64,000 nucleotides of DNA from the NCBI GenBank assembly GCA_016713535.1, contig JADJOY010000028.1, positions 62,001-126,000 of the forward strand, written 5' to 3'. Shown in pieces: positions 1 to 10,020 of the stretch; within the stretch, counting starts at the first letter, position 1; every line of letters starts with the position of its first letter. The DNA comes from Deltaproteobacteria bacterium. GTDB taxonomy: Bacteria; JADJOY01. A program made the position numbers and the translations under genes. The notes below the pieces were generated by a model that saw nothing but the letters and a program-made list of their open reading frames with translations, searched no databases and was not told the DNA's origin.

Positions 1-2139
1 GGGCAGAGGCGCCGGCAAGCTCGCGCTCCTCGTCGTCTGCGCGACACTCGCGGCCGCAGGCGACGCAGCGCTCGCCGATGACGGGATCGCGCCGGCGCGA
101 GCCACGGCGGCCGACACCGAAACCGTCGTGGTCACCGCGACGCGCACCGCCGCCGACCCGTTCGAGCTGCCGTTCACCACCCACGCCGTCGGCGAGGAGC
201 GCATGAGCGACGAGCGGTCGATCCGCTCGTTCCCCGACGCGCTCGCCGAGATCCCCGGCATCTACCTCCAGCGCAGCTCGTACGGCCAAGCTTCGCCGTA
301 CCTGCGCGGCTTCACCGGCTTCCGTACGCTGCTCCTGATCGAGGGCATCCGCCTCAACAACTCGGTCTTTCGCGAGGGTCCGAACCAGTACTGGAGCACC
401 GTCGACCCGCTCACGGTGGAACGCGTCGAGGCCGTGCTCGGGCCGGGTTCGGTGCTCTACGGCAGCGACGCGATCGGCGGCACGGTGAACGCGATCACCC
501 GCTCGCCCGATCGAAGTACCGACGCACCGGCCGCCGCACCCGGTGCCTACGGGCGCTACGCGAGCGCCGAGGGCTCGGCCACGCTGCGCGGCGAGCTCGG
601 CGGGGCGCCGCTGGCCGGCCTCGGCGTCCTCGGCGGAGTGTCGTGGCGCGACTTCGACGACCTGGTGGCGGGGCGCGGCACCGGTGAGCTACCGGGCACC
701 GCGTACGACGAGCTCGACGGCGACGCCAAGCTCGTCTACGCGCTCCGCGACGACCTCGACCTGGTGCTGGGGTGGCAGCGGGTGTTCCAGGACGACGTGC
801 CGCGCACCCACGCGACCGCGGACGCCATCTCCTTCCGTGGCACCACCCTCGGCTCGGATCGCCGCCGCGACACCGATCAGGAGCGGCAGCTCGGCTACGC
901 CCAGGCGCGCTACGCGCCGCGCGGCGAGTGGCTGCACGACGCGACCCTGAGCCTCTCGTACCAAGCCCAGAGCGAGGAGGAGGTGCGGGTGCGCGGCTCC
1001 GGCGCCCGCGAGATCCAGGATCTCGACGTCGGCACGCTGGGACTCTGGGCCCAGGCGACGAGCCCGGTGCCGTACGGCACGCTCACCTACGGCGCCGAGT
1101 GGTACCACGACGACGTGCAGTCGTCCTTCGTCGCCCAGGACGCGGCGGGCGTGCCGGTCGGCGAGGCGCGCCGCGGCGCGGTGGCCGACGACTCGCGGTA
1201 CGACCTCGTCGGACTCTACGTGCAGGACGTCATCCCGCTGGGCGAGGCGTTCGAGACCCACCTCGGCGGGCGCTGGAACCTGGCGGCGGTCGATGCCGAC
1301 GACGTCGACCCCGACCGCGGCGATGCGATCGAGCTCGGCCCGGTCGACGAGAGCTACTCGGCGCTGGTGGGCAGCCTGCGCGGCGTGTGGCGAGTGGCCG
1401 AGGGGTGGCGGCTCTTCGCCGGGGCTTCGCAGGGCTTCCGCGCCCCAACCTCTCGGACCTCACTCGCTTCGAGGTCAACGCGGCGAGCGGCGAGTTCGAG
1501 GTCCCGGCTCCCGACCTCGACCCCGAGAAGTACGTGTCGCTCGAGGGCGGCGCGCGCTACGCCGGCGGACGGCTCGAGGCATGGGGGTCCTACTACTACA
1601 CGTTCATCGAGGGCCTCATCGTGCGCTTCCCCACCGGCCGCGAGGTCGATGGCGGGCCGGAGTTCAGCAAGGCCAACGTCGGCGACGGGTACATGAACGG
1701 CGTCGAGCTCGGCTCGCGGGTGCGCGTGCTCGACGACGTCTCGCTCTACGGCTCGTTCGCGTGGGTGGAGGGGACCGCCGACTCCATCGTCGACGGAGAA
1801 CAGATCCGCGAGCCGCTCTCCCGGATCCAGCCGCCGTGGGCGCTCGTGGGCGCGCGCTGGAACTCGTCCGACGGCCGCTGGTGGGGCGAGCTGGAAGCGA
1901 CCTTCGCCGGCGACGCCGACCGGCTCGCCGCCCGCGACGTCGCCGATACCCAGCGCATCCCCCCGGGCGGCACGCCAGGCTACGAGGTGCTGGCGCTGCG
2001 CGTGGGGGGGGAGGTGGTCACCGGGCTCGACGTCGGCTTGGCGGTCGAGAACGTCACCAACCAGGACTACCGCCTCCACGGCTCCGGAGTGAACGAGCCC
2101 GGGACCAACGCGATCGTCACGCTCGACTACCGCCTCTGA
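1..2139 (+). CDS. TonB-dependent outer-membrane receptor, 5' partial, one frameshift
   Basis: This is a substrate-specific outer-membrane receptor energised by TonB. The reading frame is open from the left window edge. A hydrophobic signal sequence ends near ALADD, followed by a TonB-box-like TETVVVTATRT and then a plug domain with the typical LGPGSVLYGSDAIGGTVN block. The beta-barrel ends in HGSGVNEPGTNAIVTLDYRL, a usual C-terminus for siderophore, haem or cobalamin receptors. At about position 1445 the frame changes inside RAP-NLSDLTRF at a short C run, and one missing C restores a continuous protein of about 710 residues. The ligand cannot be read from the sequence. The next genes downstream are convergent, so this gene gives no operon clue here. 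Confidence 0.88.
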
Positions 2140-2352
2140 GCGGGTCGGCGCGCCAGCGCCGCCGTGTCCTAGAGCTCGGTGGCACGAGGCTTGCGCCGAG
2201 TCGCGGGCGAACCAGCGCGGCCGCTGCCGGGCGGCGACCCGTCGCGGGGACAGCGGCTCACCGCCGGCTTCGCGGGCGAGGTCGTCGTCGACCTTGAGCA
2301 CGCAGCTCGGGCGACGCGAGCGCGGCGAGCGCGACGCGCAGCCGACGAAGCG

Positions 2353-3086
2353 TCACCGCGGCGCGCTCGGCTCGACCGTCGTCGTGACCTGCTCGAGCTC
2401 GACCGCCGGCCGCCACGCGCCGTTCACCATCATCAGCACCGCCACCTCGCCCACCCCCGGACAGTAAAACGACCGCATGTCGCCGCTCTGGCCGTCCGCG
2501 AGCTCACGCGCTCCTTCGCATCGACGACGGCGCAACCCTGAAACGACCCGGCCTCCACCTGCACGTCCGCGACCCCCTGGAAGCGGTGCTCGATGCCGTT
2601 CGCGGTCCAGCTCGTTCCGGCGCCGAGCCGCGCCGGGATCTCGATCTGCCGCGCGGGCGCCGCCGGCCCCTTCCGGGCACGCGTGCCCCTCTTCTTCTCG
2701 TCGCCCCCGGTCTCCGCCTCGTCGGGCCGCGCGATCACGCCGCGCGCCGGATCGATCTCGAGGATCCGCCGCTCGATGAGCCGCGTCCCGCCGTTCGCCG
2801 GCATCTCGTACACCAGGCGCCGCCGCAACCGATCGCGGATCTTCTGGTCCGCGGCGAGCACCGGCGAGGGACTGGTCACGATCTGGCGATAGCGATTGCC
2901 CGCGCCGTCGTGGAAGGTCGCGGTGCGGCCGACCTCGAGCGGCAGGTAGCGCAAGCCGTCGAGCTCGGTGCCCGCCGGCAGCGGCTCGATCGTTCCGTGG
3001 GTGGGACGTGCGTGGGCCGACGCCGCATCCATCGTGGCCACGATCGCCAGCGCGATCCCCGCCGCTCGCCGCCACCGCGCGCTCAT
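2353..3086 (-). CDS. exported hypothetical protein (DUF3108/TapB-like), one frameshift
   Basis: This is a small exported protein of about 243 residues with an N-terminal signal sequence (IALAIVATMDAASAHA). A beta-rich body ends in the SFQGC, then YCPGVGEVAVL pattern common in uncharacterised periplasmic DUF3108/TapB-like proteins. No catalytic motif is visible. The frame changes near 2510, just after VVDAKERV, and one added base joins the conserved C-terminal third. Its start codon directly follows the stop of the upstream lipoprotein gene (TAGATG), so the two are probably co-transcribed. The function is unknown. Confidence 0.6.
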
Positions 3087-3830
3087 CTACGGCTCCGCCT
3101 GCAGGCCCCACGGCGGAGCGGCGTTCACCACCACGCCGGCGCGGCACGTGAGCGCCACCTCGCGAAAGCGCACGCCGTCCTTGTGGGCCGTGAGCCGATA
3201 CCTGCCGGGCGCGACGTTCACGTACAGCACGCCGCCGTCGTCGGTGGTGGCGGCGAGGCGGCGATCGGGCCAGATCACGTTCCAGGTGACGAGGTTGAAG
3301 TAGATCGGACCATCGGCCTCCGCGGGCAGCGGATCGATGGTGACGGTGGCGCCCGCCTCGCCGTGGGTCTTGCCCGCGACCAGCTCCGGGTTGGCGCGGG
3401 TGACGGTGGCGGCGAGCTGGCAGCGGTCGGCGCGCGGCGCGGCACCCACCAGGACCGAGAGCAGCGTGATCATCGTGTCGTCGGGCGACTGGAAGGTGAT
3501 CCCGTCGACGGGCTCGTCGCCGAGCGTGAAGGTGGCGGTCTGGATCTCCGGGCGGCCCGCGGCGCGCAGCACGAACGAGGCCTCGCTCCCCACCGCCAGC
3601 CCGTCGAACCCGAAGCCGCCGCTCTCGTCGGTGATCGTCGCGCGCTCGGGCTGCTCGAGGATCGTGACGTCACCGCCGGCGACCGCGCCGCCCGCGGGGC
3701 CGAAGTTGAACGCGGAGCCGCTCACCGACGTGGTGCGGCCCGAGCCTCCGCCGGTCGAATCCGCGCCGCAGCTCGTGGCGAGCGCGAGCGCGAGCAGGGT
3801 CGCGAGCGTCGTCGTCGGGTTCCTCTTCAC
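3087..3830 (-). CDS. lipoprotein with carboxypeptidase-regulatory-like domain
   Basis: This is a predicted lipoprotein: the signal sequence TTTLATLLALALATSC ends in a lipobox cysteine. The glycine-rich linker and beta-sandwich segments (SGSAFNFGPAGGAV, PGRYRLTAHKDG) resemble carboxypeptidase-regulatory/Big-like domains that bind or display other proteins. A GTG start at 3830 (MKRNP) gives the best signal peptide; an in-frame ATG at 3863 adds 11 residues. The gene is upstream of and contiguous with the 2353-3086 gene. No enzyme motif is visible. Confidence 0.6.
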   Translation of the reverse strand: MKRNPTTTLATLLALALATSCGADSTGGGSGRTTSVSGSAFNFGPAGGAVAGGDVTILEQPERATITDESGGFGFDGLAVGSEASFVLRAAGRPEIQTATFTLGDEPVDGITFQSPDDTMITLLSVLVGAAPRADRCQLAATVTRANPELVAGKTHGEAGATVTIDPLPAEADGPIYFNLVTWNVIWPDRRLAATTDDGGVLYVNVAPGRYRLTAHKDGVRFREVALTCRAGVVVNAAPPWGLQAEP

Positions 3831-3940
3831 GGGCCGTGATCTTAGCTGGCCCCCCCCACGCACGGCGCTCAGGCGGCGCGCATCGCCACCAGCGATCGTG
3901 GTAGAGAACCAGCCGCCACCGAGCTCCCGCGATCCCCCCG

Positions 3941-5491
3941 ATGCCCCGCCTCGTCCCTCGACCTCGACACGCTCGCGCCTGCGCCTGCGCCGCCGCGCTG
4001 CTGCTCGCCGCGGCGTGCGGTGGAGGCTCGGGCGCCGGTGACGGCGGCGCCGTCCACGACGGTCTCGAGCCGCCGCTCAACCCGTTCCTCGCCGACTCGC
4101 CGTGGCCGATGACCCACCGCAACCCGTACGCGCAGGCGTCCTCGCCATACCCCGGTCCGCGCCCCGAGGATGTCCTCGCCGCGCAGACCGGACTCACCGC
4201 CCCCGCGCCCATCACCGCCGCGGTGTCGTCACCCTACGCGGACGGGCGGCGCGCGATCTGGGGCGCCACGTTCGTGAGCGTGTTCAAGGCCATCGAGCGC
4301 GACGGACACCTCGAGACCGTCGACGCGAAGCAGTCGCTGCCCGGGCTCGGGCACCTGATCTCGGGCGCCTACACGGTGCTCGACCGCGACGGCACGCTGT
4401 TCTTCCCGCGCGTGCGGACGCTCTTCGCCTATCGCGACGCCGAGCCGGGCGTTCCCGACTCGCCGATCGAGCAGGTCGGCGCCAAGGACCTGAGCGACGT
4501 CCTCGCCGAGAGCGACGAGGTGGTGGGCATGACGCTCACCTACGACGGCCACATCGCCTTCGCGAGCGCCGAGGGAGTGGTCGGCGTGCTGACGCGCGAC
4601 CTCTCGGGATTGCAGACCGTGCGTCTCGGGGATGCCGCCAGCCCCGAGCAGGTCTCGAACTCGATCGCCACCGACGAGGACGGCGGCCTCTACGTCGTGA
4701 CGAGCCGCTTCATGCACCGCGTGCAATGGACCGGCACGGCGCTCACGAGCGATCCATCGGCGGGTGCCTGGACCTCGACCTACGAAACCGGCTCCGCCGA
4801 TCCCGCCACGGGCCGGCTCGGCGCCGGCTCGGGCTCGACTCCCACGCTCATGGGCACCGGCTCCGGTGACCGCTTCGTGGTGATCACCGATGGCCAGCGC
4901 CTCATGCACCTCACGTTCCTGTGGCGCGATGCGATCCCCCCCGACTGGCAGCCGATCGCGCCCGGCAAGGACCGCCGCATCGCCGCCGAGATCCCGGTCA
5001 CCTTCGGCGACCCCAGCGCGACCGCCTCGCTCTCCGAGCAGTCGGTGCTGGTGCGTGGCTACGACGCGCTGGTGGTCAACAACCTGTGGAACCTCCCCGA
5101 GCCGTCGCCGCTCGGCCAGCTCGCGGTGCTGCTCTCCGGGCTGCCGGACGTGGCGAGCTACGGGGTCGAGCTCTTCCGCTGGGATCCACGCACGCGCACC
5201 GCGTCGAGCCGGTGGAGCAACCGCGACGTGAGCTGCCCGAACTCGATCCCCACGATGAGCGTGGCGACCGGTCTCGCCTACTGCATCGGCGCCCACGCCG
5301 GCGCGTGGACCCTCGAGGGTCTCGACTGGAACGACGGGCGCTCGGTGCTGCGCTTCACGCTGGGGAAGGAGCTCGGCTGGAACAGCATCTACGCCGCCAC
5401 CGAGGTCGGCGCCGGCGGATCGATCCTGTCGGGCACCGTCGGTGGCCTCGTGCGGCTCGCGCCGGCGGGCGCGAGCGCACCGGCGAGCTGA
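3941..5491 (+). CDS. beta-propeller-like lipoprotein, function unknown
   Basis: This is an intact 516-residue protein. An arginine-rich n-region and hydrophobic core (ACAAALLLAAACGGG) end in a lipobox cysteine, so it is probably anchored in the outer membrane or periplasm. The body has repeated short beta blades (VLDRDGTLFFPRV, LTYDGHIAFASAEGVVGVLTRD, ATDEDGGLYVVTSRF) like SMP-30 or PQQ-type propellers, but without the metal-binding residues of a lactonase. It is divergent from the 3830 lipoprotein gene and convergent with the next propeller gene only 20 bases away. The function is not assigned. Confidence 0.65.
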   Translation: MPRLVPRPRHARACACAAALLLAAACGGGSGAGDGGAVHDGLEPPLNPFLADSPWPMTHRNPYAQASSPYPGPRPEDVLAAQTGLTAPAPITAAVSSPYADGRRAIWGATFVSVFKAIERDGHLETVDAKQSLPGLGHLISGAYTVLDRDGTLFFPRVRTLFAYRDAEPGVPDSPIEQVGAKDLSDVLAESDEVVGMTLTYDGHIAFASAEGVVGVLTRDLSGLQTVRLGDAASPEQVSNSIATDEDGGLYVVTSRFMHRVQWTGTALTSDPSAGAWTSTYETGSADPATGRLGAGSGSTPTLMGTGSGDRFVVITDGQRLMHLTFLWRDAIPPDWQPIAPGKDRRIAAEIPVTFGDPSATASLSEQSVLVRGYDALVVNNLWNLPEPSPLGQLAVLLSGLPDVASYGVELFRWDPRTRTASSRWSNRDVSCPNSIPTMSVATGLAYCIGAHAGAWTLEGLDWNDGRSVLRFTLGKELGWNSIYAATEVGAGGSILSGTVGGLVRLAPAGASAPAS

Positions 5492-5511
5492 CGCGCGCGG
5501 GCCGCGCCGGC

Positions 5512-6798
5512 TCAGCTCGGCTTGCGCACGTCGTAGACGTAGAGCGTGTCCTGCTCGCGCAGGTAGAGCCGCCCGTCGGCCACCACCGGCAGCGACCAGC
5601 TCGGCTGGGTCACGTTGGGGATCGTCAGCGTGCCGGTCTCGCGGTACTGCTCGGGGCTCGCTTCGATCAGCAGCACCACTCCGTTCTGGTAGCGGAAGTA
5701 GAGCTGGCCGTCGGCCGCGACCACCGCCGCCGAGCCGGTGCCCGCATTGCGGATGTTGCCGCCCCACACCACCTTGCCGGTCGCGAGGTCGAGGCAGGTG
5801 GGCAGGCCGCGGTTCTGGCCGTCGCCGCCGTACACGTGGTTTCCGAGCAGCACCATGCCGCCGTGGTGGTTCTGGAACTTGTCGGCGGACACGAAGTACA
5901 CCTCGCGCGCGCCGATCGTGCCGTCATCGCCCTTGGTGATCTCGACCAGGGCCGAGCCCGCGCCGTAGCCGGTGGACGCGAACACCCAGTTGGCGCGCAC
6001 CACCGGCGTCGCGATGTTCGCGGTGGCGTTGGCGATGCGGTTGTAGCCCCACAGGAAGTGGCCGTCGCTGGCGCGCACGCCGATCAAGCCGCGGCCGAGG
6101 AGCTGCACGTACTGGCGCACGCCCGCGGCCTCGGTCACGACGATCGAGGAGTACGCGGCGCCGTCCGTACCCGCCTCGCCCAGCGCGGGGACGGCCGCGC
6201 GCCAGATCTCCTTGCCGGTCATGCGATCGAGCGCGACCAGCGCCGCGCTCGCGCTGCCGGGAGTGACCACGATGCGGTCGCCGTCGATCAGCGGCGACTC
6301 GCTCCAGCCCCAGCCCGACATCATCTTGCCGCCGAAGTCGGTCGCGAGGTTGCGGCGCCACAGCTCGTTCCCGGTCATGGCGTCCGCGGCGACCAGATCT
6401 CCGCTGGTCGCGAGCGCGAACACCTGATTTCCCGCCACCGAAGGCGTGCCCCGCGGGCCGCCGTTGCCGTCGGCGAAGGTCGGACCGACGCGTGTCTTCC
6501 AGATCAGCGCGCCGTTTTCGGCGTCGAACGCGAGCAGGTGCTGGGCGCCGTCGCGATCCCCGAGGGTGTAGATCCGACCGCTCGCCACCGCCACGCTGGA
6601 GAAGCCTTTCCCCATGCCGTCGGCCTTCCACGCGAGCGGCGGCCCGCCCTCCGGCCACGACGGCGCGAGTCCGGTCTCGCGCGAGACGCCGTCGCGCCTG
6701 GGACCGCGCCAGCCCGGCCACTCGAGCGCATGGCTGCGGGTCTCGAGCACCGCGCCGAGCGTCACCACCACAGCGAGAACGAATGACAGCCACTTCAT
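5512..6798 (-). CDS. exported PQQ-binding-like beta-propeller protein
   Basis: This protein of about 428 residues has a signal peptide (MKWLSFVLAVVVTLGAVLE) and then WPGWRGPRRDGVSRETGL, the standard opening of BamB/quinoprotein-like propellers widespread in environmental bacteria. Repeated blades of the form G.V.ALD..TG...WR are visible: LLAFDAENGALIWKTRVG, DAMTGNELWRR, ALDRMTGKEIWRA and LDLATGKVVWGG. No dehydrogenase cap or haem motif is present, so it is more likely a structural or sensor propeller than an alcohol dehydrogenase. The start at 6798 is chosen because it begins the signal peptide. Confidence 0.75.
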   Translation of the reverse strand: MKWLSFVLAVVVTLGAVLETRSHALEWPGWRGPRRDGVSRETGLAPSWPEGGPPLAWKADGMGKGFSSVAVASGRIYTLGDRDGAQHLLAFDAENGALIWKTRVGPTFADGNGGPRGTPSVAGNQVFALATSGDLVAADAMTGNELWRRNLATDFGGKMMSGWGWSESPLIDGDRIVVTPGSASAALVALDRMTGKEIWRAAVPALGEAGTDGAAYSSIVVTEAAGVRQYVQLLGRGLIGVRASDGHFLWGYNRIANATANIATPVVRANWVFASTGYGAGSALVEITKGDDGTIGAREVYFVSADKFQNHHGGMVLLGNHVYGGDGQNRGLPTCLDLATGKVVWGGNIRNAGTGSAAVVAADGQLYFRYQNGVVLLIEASPEQYRETGTLTIPNVTQPSWSLPVVADGRLYLREQDTLYVYDVRKPS

Positions 6799-7043
6799 CG
6801 CGCGCGCCTCGCGGCTTCCGAACGGGGGGAGGTCATTGTGCGGGCGCTCGCCGGGCTCTGTCGAGCCGAGGGCAACGCGCACGATCGTCTCTTCACTCCG
6901 CTCGAACGGCAGCTGCGTCGGTGCGCCGTCACCGACCCCGCGATCGATCGCTGGCGGCCGTCGGAGCGGCCGCGCTCCAGCGGCTCGCGACCGATGGTAC
7001 GCTCGGCGCGCCCCCCGATGCCGACCGGCGAGGTTCCCGCTCC

Positions 7044-7304
7044 GTGACTTCTGCCTCCCCCTCGCGCGCCGCCCCCCGGGGCCGCTGGATGCGGGTCGTC
7101 ATCGCGGCGCTCGCGATCCTCCACTGGGACTTCTGGTGGTGGGACGACACCCGCGTCGTCTTCGGCTTCCTGCCCGTGGGCCTCGCCTACCACGGGCTCT
7201 ACTCGATCGCCGCCGGGGCGGTGTGGGCGCTCTTCATGCGCGTGGCCTGGCCCGATCACCTCGAGGCGTGGGCCAGCGCGCGCGAGCCCCGAGGCGAGCC
7301 ATGA
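7044..7304 (+). CDS. DUF3311-type small membrane protein, symporter partner
   Basis: This is a short protein with two hydrophobic helices (VVIAALAILHW and the stretch GLAYHGLYSIAAGAVWALFM) and the LHWDFWWWDD...GFLPVGLAYHGLYS signature of DUF3311 proteins. Genes of that family are typically encoded directly before sodium:solute symporters. The GTG at 7044 gives 86 residues; an ATG at 7089 gives 71 and starts at the first helix. The stop overlaps the start of the symporter gene (ATGA), so translation is likely coupled. It probably helps assemble or stabilise the symporter. Confidence 0.7.
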   Translation: MTSASPSRAAPRGRWMRVVIAALAILHWDFWWWDDTRVVFGFLPVGLAYHGLYSIAAGAVWALFMRVAWPDHLEAWASAREPRGEP

Positions 7305-8857
7305 CGCCCGCCGCCGCGGCGGCCACGGCGCCGTCCTACCTGCCGCTCTACGTCATCGGGCTCTACCTCGCGGTGCTGATCGTCCTCGGCGTCGCGAGCA
7401 TGCGCTCGTTCCGCGGCACCTCCGAGGACTACTTCACCGCCACCCACTCGGTGGGCCCGGTGCTGTTCCTGCTCTCGATGTTCGCCACCACCATGACCGC
7501 GTTCGCGATGGTCGGCTCGGCGGCGAAGGCCTACGAGAGCGGGATCGGCGTGTACGCGCTGATGGCGTCGTCGTCGGGGTTGGTGCACACGCTGGTGTTC
7601 TTCCTCGTGGGCATGCGGCTGTGGGCGATCGGCAAGCGCTACCGCTTCGTCACCCAGATCCAGTTCTTCCGCGATCGCTTCGAGTCGCGGGCGCTCGGCA
7701 CGCTGCTGTTCCCGATCCTGGTGCTGCTCATGATCCCGTACGTGCTGACCGGCTTCATCGGGGCGGGAGCGTTCGTGCAGGGAGCCACGCGCGGGATGTT
7801 CCCCGACGCGTTCCCCAGCGCCGATCCCACCGCCGCGGGCGCCATCCCCTCGTGGCTCACGGTGCTCGTGGTGAGCGCCGTGGTGTTGCTCTACATCTTC
7901 CAGGGCGGCGTGCGCGGCGCGGTGTGGGCCAACGCATTCCAGACCGTGCTCTTCCTGATCGCCGGCGTGACGGCCATGGCGATGATCGCGAACAAGCTCG
8001 GCGGCGCCGAGGCCGCCACCGCCGCGGTGCTCGCGAAGTCGCCCTCGCACCTGGCCCGCGAGGGGCGGATCGGCCACGGCCAGTTCCTGTCCTACATGCT
8101 GGTGCCGCTCTCGGTGGGGATGTTCCCGCACATCTTTCAGGCCTGGCTCACGGCCAAGAACGTGCGCACCTTCCGCACCGTGCTCGTCTTCCACCCGATC
8201 TTCATCCTGATCGTGTGGATGCCGTGCATCCTGATCGGCGTGTGGGCGGTGGGTCAGGGGCTGCCGATCAAGAGTTCGAACGCGGTGCTCGGGCTCATGA
8301 CCACCAAATACGTCGCAGACCCGATCGTGCGTGGCCTGGTGCAGGCCGGGACGATCGCCGCGATCATGTCGATGGACAGCCAGATCATGGCGCTCGGCAC
8401 GATGTTCACCGAGGACGTCGTGGTGCCGCTCGTCGGCGCGGGCCGCGTCAGCGATCGCGCCCAGGTGTGGTGGAGCCGCGCCTTCATCTTGTTGATCGTG
8501 GCGGTGTCCTTCTTCCTCTCGCAGCACCAGCCGCCCAACGTCTTCGACCTCGGCGTGTGGTGCTTCAGCGGCTTCGCCGGGCTCTTCCCGCTGGTGCTCG
8601 CGGCGATCTACTGGAAGCGCGTGACCAAGGCGGGTGCGTTCGCGTCGGTGCTCGCGGTCCTCGCCACGTGGAGCGTGCTGCTCTATCGCGGTCTGATCGG
8701 TCCGGTGCTGAGCGGCGTCGCGCACCCCGAGGAGCCGCTGGTGCTCGGGCTCATGCCGGTGGCGTGGGTGGTGCTCGCGTCGAGCCTGGCGCTGGTGGTG
8801 GTGTCCCTCGCGACGCGACCGCCCAGCGAGCGCACCCTGGCGAGGTACTTCGCGTGA
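7301..8857 (+). CDS. sodium:solute symporter (SSS family)
   Basis: This is an intact integral membrane protein of 518 residues with about 13 hydrophobic segments. It includes the family signature regions near TSEDYFTATHSVGPVLFLLSM and GGVRGAVWANAFQTVLFL. It should import an organic solute, probably a carboxylate, with Na+. The substrate cannot be read from the sequence. The gene overlaps the preceding DUF3311 gene by ATGA and the following adenylate-forming enzyme gene by GTGA. The tight coupling suggests that the imported solute, or its product, is the substrate of the downstream enzymes. Confidence 0.85.
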   Translation: MTPAAAAATAPSYLPLYVIGLYLAVLIVLGVASMRSFRGTSEDYFTATHSVGPVLFLLSMFATTMTAFAMVGSAAKAYESGIGVYALMASSSGLVHTLVFFLVGMRLWAIGKRYRFVTQIQFFRDRFESRALGTLLFPILVLLMIPYVLTGFIGAGAFVQGATRGMFPDAFPSADPTAAGAIPSWLTVLVVSAVVLLYIFQGGVRGAVWANAFQTVLFLIAGVTAMAMIANKLGGAEAATAAVLAKSPSHLAREGRIGHGQFLSYMLVPLSVGMFPHIFQAWLTAKNVRTFRTVLVFHPIFILIVWMPCILIGVWAVGQGLPIKSSNAVLGLMTTKYVADPIVRGLVQAGTIAAIMSMDSQIMALGTMFTEDVVVPLVGAGRVSDRAQVWWSRAFILLIVAVSFFLSQHQPPNVFDLGVWCFSGFAGLFPLVLAAIYWKRVTKAGAFASVLAVLATWSVLLYRGLIGPVLSGVAHPEEPLVLGLMPVAWVVLASSLALVVVSLATRPPSERTLARYFA

Positions 8858-9921
8858 GCGCCGAGGCGGCGGCGCGCGCCGCGCTCGACGCCCACGTCCG
8901 CGAGATCGTGCGCTGGCACTTCGGCGCCGACACCGGCACGCCGGTGTGGCTCGGGTTCGCGCGCGAGGCGGCCTTCGACCCGATCCGCGACGTGGGCGGG
9001 ATCGACGACTTGATCGCCGCGTTCCCGCCGTTCGACGGCGAGCGCCTCCGCACCGACCCCCACGAGCGGTGGATCCCGCGCGCCTTTGCCGGGCGACCGT
9101 TCACGATCTTCGAGACCGGCGGCACCACCGGCATGCCCAAGCAGCGCATCGGCTGGGACGACTACAAGCGCGACTACGAGCTCTTCTCCGCGACGCTGCC
9201 CGATGATTCGTACCCGCGCTGCGGCTTCTGGCTGATGGTCGGACCGACGGGCCCACGGCGGCTCCGGCTCGCGATCGAGTACCTCGCCAACCTGCGCGGC
9301 TCGAGCTGCTACTTCGTCGACCTCGACCCGCGCTGGGTGAAGAAGCTGATCGCCAAGGGCGACGGTGCCGGCGCCAAGAGCTACAGGGCGCACGTGATCG
9401 AGCAGGCCACGGTGCTGCTGCGCCACCGCAAGATCGACGTGGTGTTCACCACGCCGCGGCTCCTCGAAGCCCTCGGCGACGAGCTCTCGCTGGCCGACGC
9501 CGGGGTGAAAGGCGTCATGTGCGGCGGCACCGAGATGAGCCCGCAGACCGTGCGCTTCCTGGTCGAGGAGGTCCTCGAGGGGCGGGTCGCGTTCCGACCC
9601 GTCTACGGCAACACCCTCATGGGGCTCGCCGCGTGCGATCCGAGCACGCTCACCGGCGGCTACTCGGTCACCTACCACGCGCCCGAGCCGTTCGCTTCCT
9701 TGCGCGCCACCGATCCGACCGACGCGCGGAAGCTCGTGCCGTATGGCGAGCGCGGCCGCGTCGAGCTCACCACCCTCACCCGCGAGCTCTTCCTGCCCCG
9801 CTTCCTCGAGCGCGACGAGGCCATCCGCCGCCCGCCGTGCGCCGCCTGGCCGTGGGACGGCGTCGGCGAGGTCCGGCCCTTCCACGAGCCCGGCACCCGC
9901 ATCATCGAAGGCGTGTACTGA
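8854..9921 (+). CDS. adenylate-forming acyl-protein synthetase-like enzyme (LuxE/GriD type)
   Basis: This 355-residue protein belongs to the short adenylate-forming branch that includes LuxE and proteins annotated as phenazine biosynthesis or aryl-carboxylate activation. The ATP-binding loop FETGGTTGMPKQRIG is at about residues 86-100, followed by GGTEMSPQTVRFL and the VYGNTLMGL active-site region. It is much shorter than a CoA ligase. The known family reaction activates a carboxylic acid as acyl-AMP and hands it to a partner reductase. The GTG start at 8854 overlaps the symporter stop. The ALDH-type reductase follows after 99 bases. The pairing mirrors GriD/GriC, the aryl-carboxylate reductase of grixazone biosynthesis, and LuxE/LuxC. 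Confidence 0.75.
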   Translation: MSAEAAARAALDAHVREIVRWHFGADTGTPVWLGFAREAAFDPIRDVGGIDDLIAAFPPFDGERLRTDPHERWIPRAFAGRPFTIFETGGTTGMPKQRIGWDDYKRDYELFSATLPDDSYPRCGFWLMVGPTGPRRLRLAIEYLANLRGSSCYFVDLDPRWVKKLIAKGDGAGAKSYRAHVIEQATVLLRHRKIDVVFTTPRLLEALGDELSLADAGVKGVMCGGTEMSPQTVRFLVEEVLEGRVAFRPVYGNTLMGLAACDPSTLTGGYSVTYHAPEPFASLRATDPTDARKLVPYGERGRVELTTLTRELFLPRFLERDEAIRRPPCAAWPWDGVGEVRPFHEPGTRIIEGVY

Positions 9922-9937
9922 CAACGGCGTCGCGAGG

Positions 9938-9985
9938 GATCGATCGGCTGGAGGGCCGCGCTCCGTCGCGGCCGAGCCATCGATC
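9938..9985. repeat. REP-like palindrome, family 1
   Basis: This is a near-perfect extended hairpin between the activating enzyme and the reductase genes. The outer arms GATCGAT/ATCGATC and GGCT/AGCC enclose the stem GGCCGCG/CGCGGCC with the loop CTCCGT. The core CTGGAGGGCCGCGCTCCGT recurs at 45711, and a covarying version occurs at 30703 and 58664. Confidence 0.8.
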
Positions 9986-10020
9986 GGAATCGTCTACCCC
10001 TGCTACGATCCCGCCCCGGT

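Noticed and set aside
2586-3839. Long plus-strand open frames opposite the two small exported-protein genes
   Set aside because: They are arginine- and glycine-rich antisense shadows. The minus-strand genes have signal peptides and natural composition.
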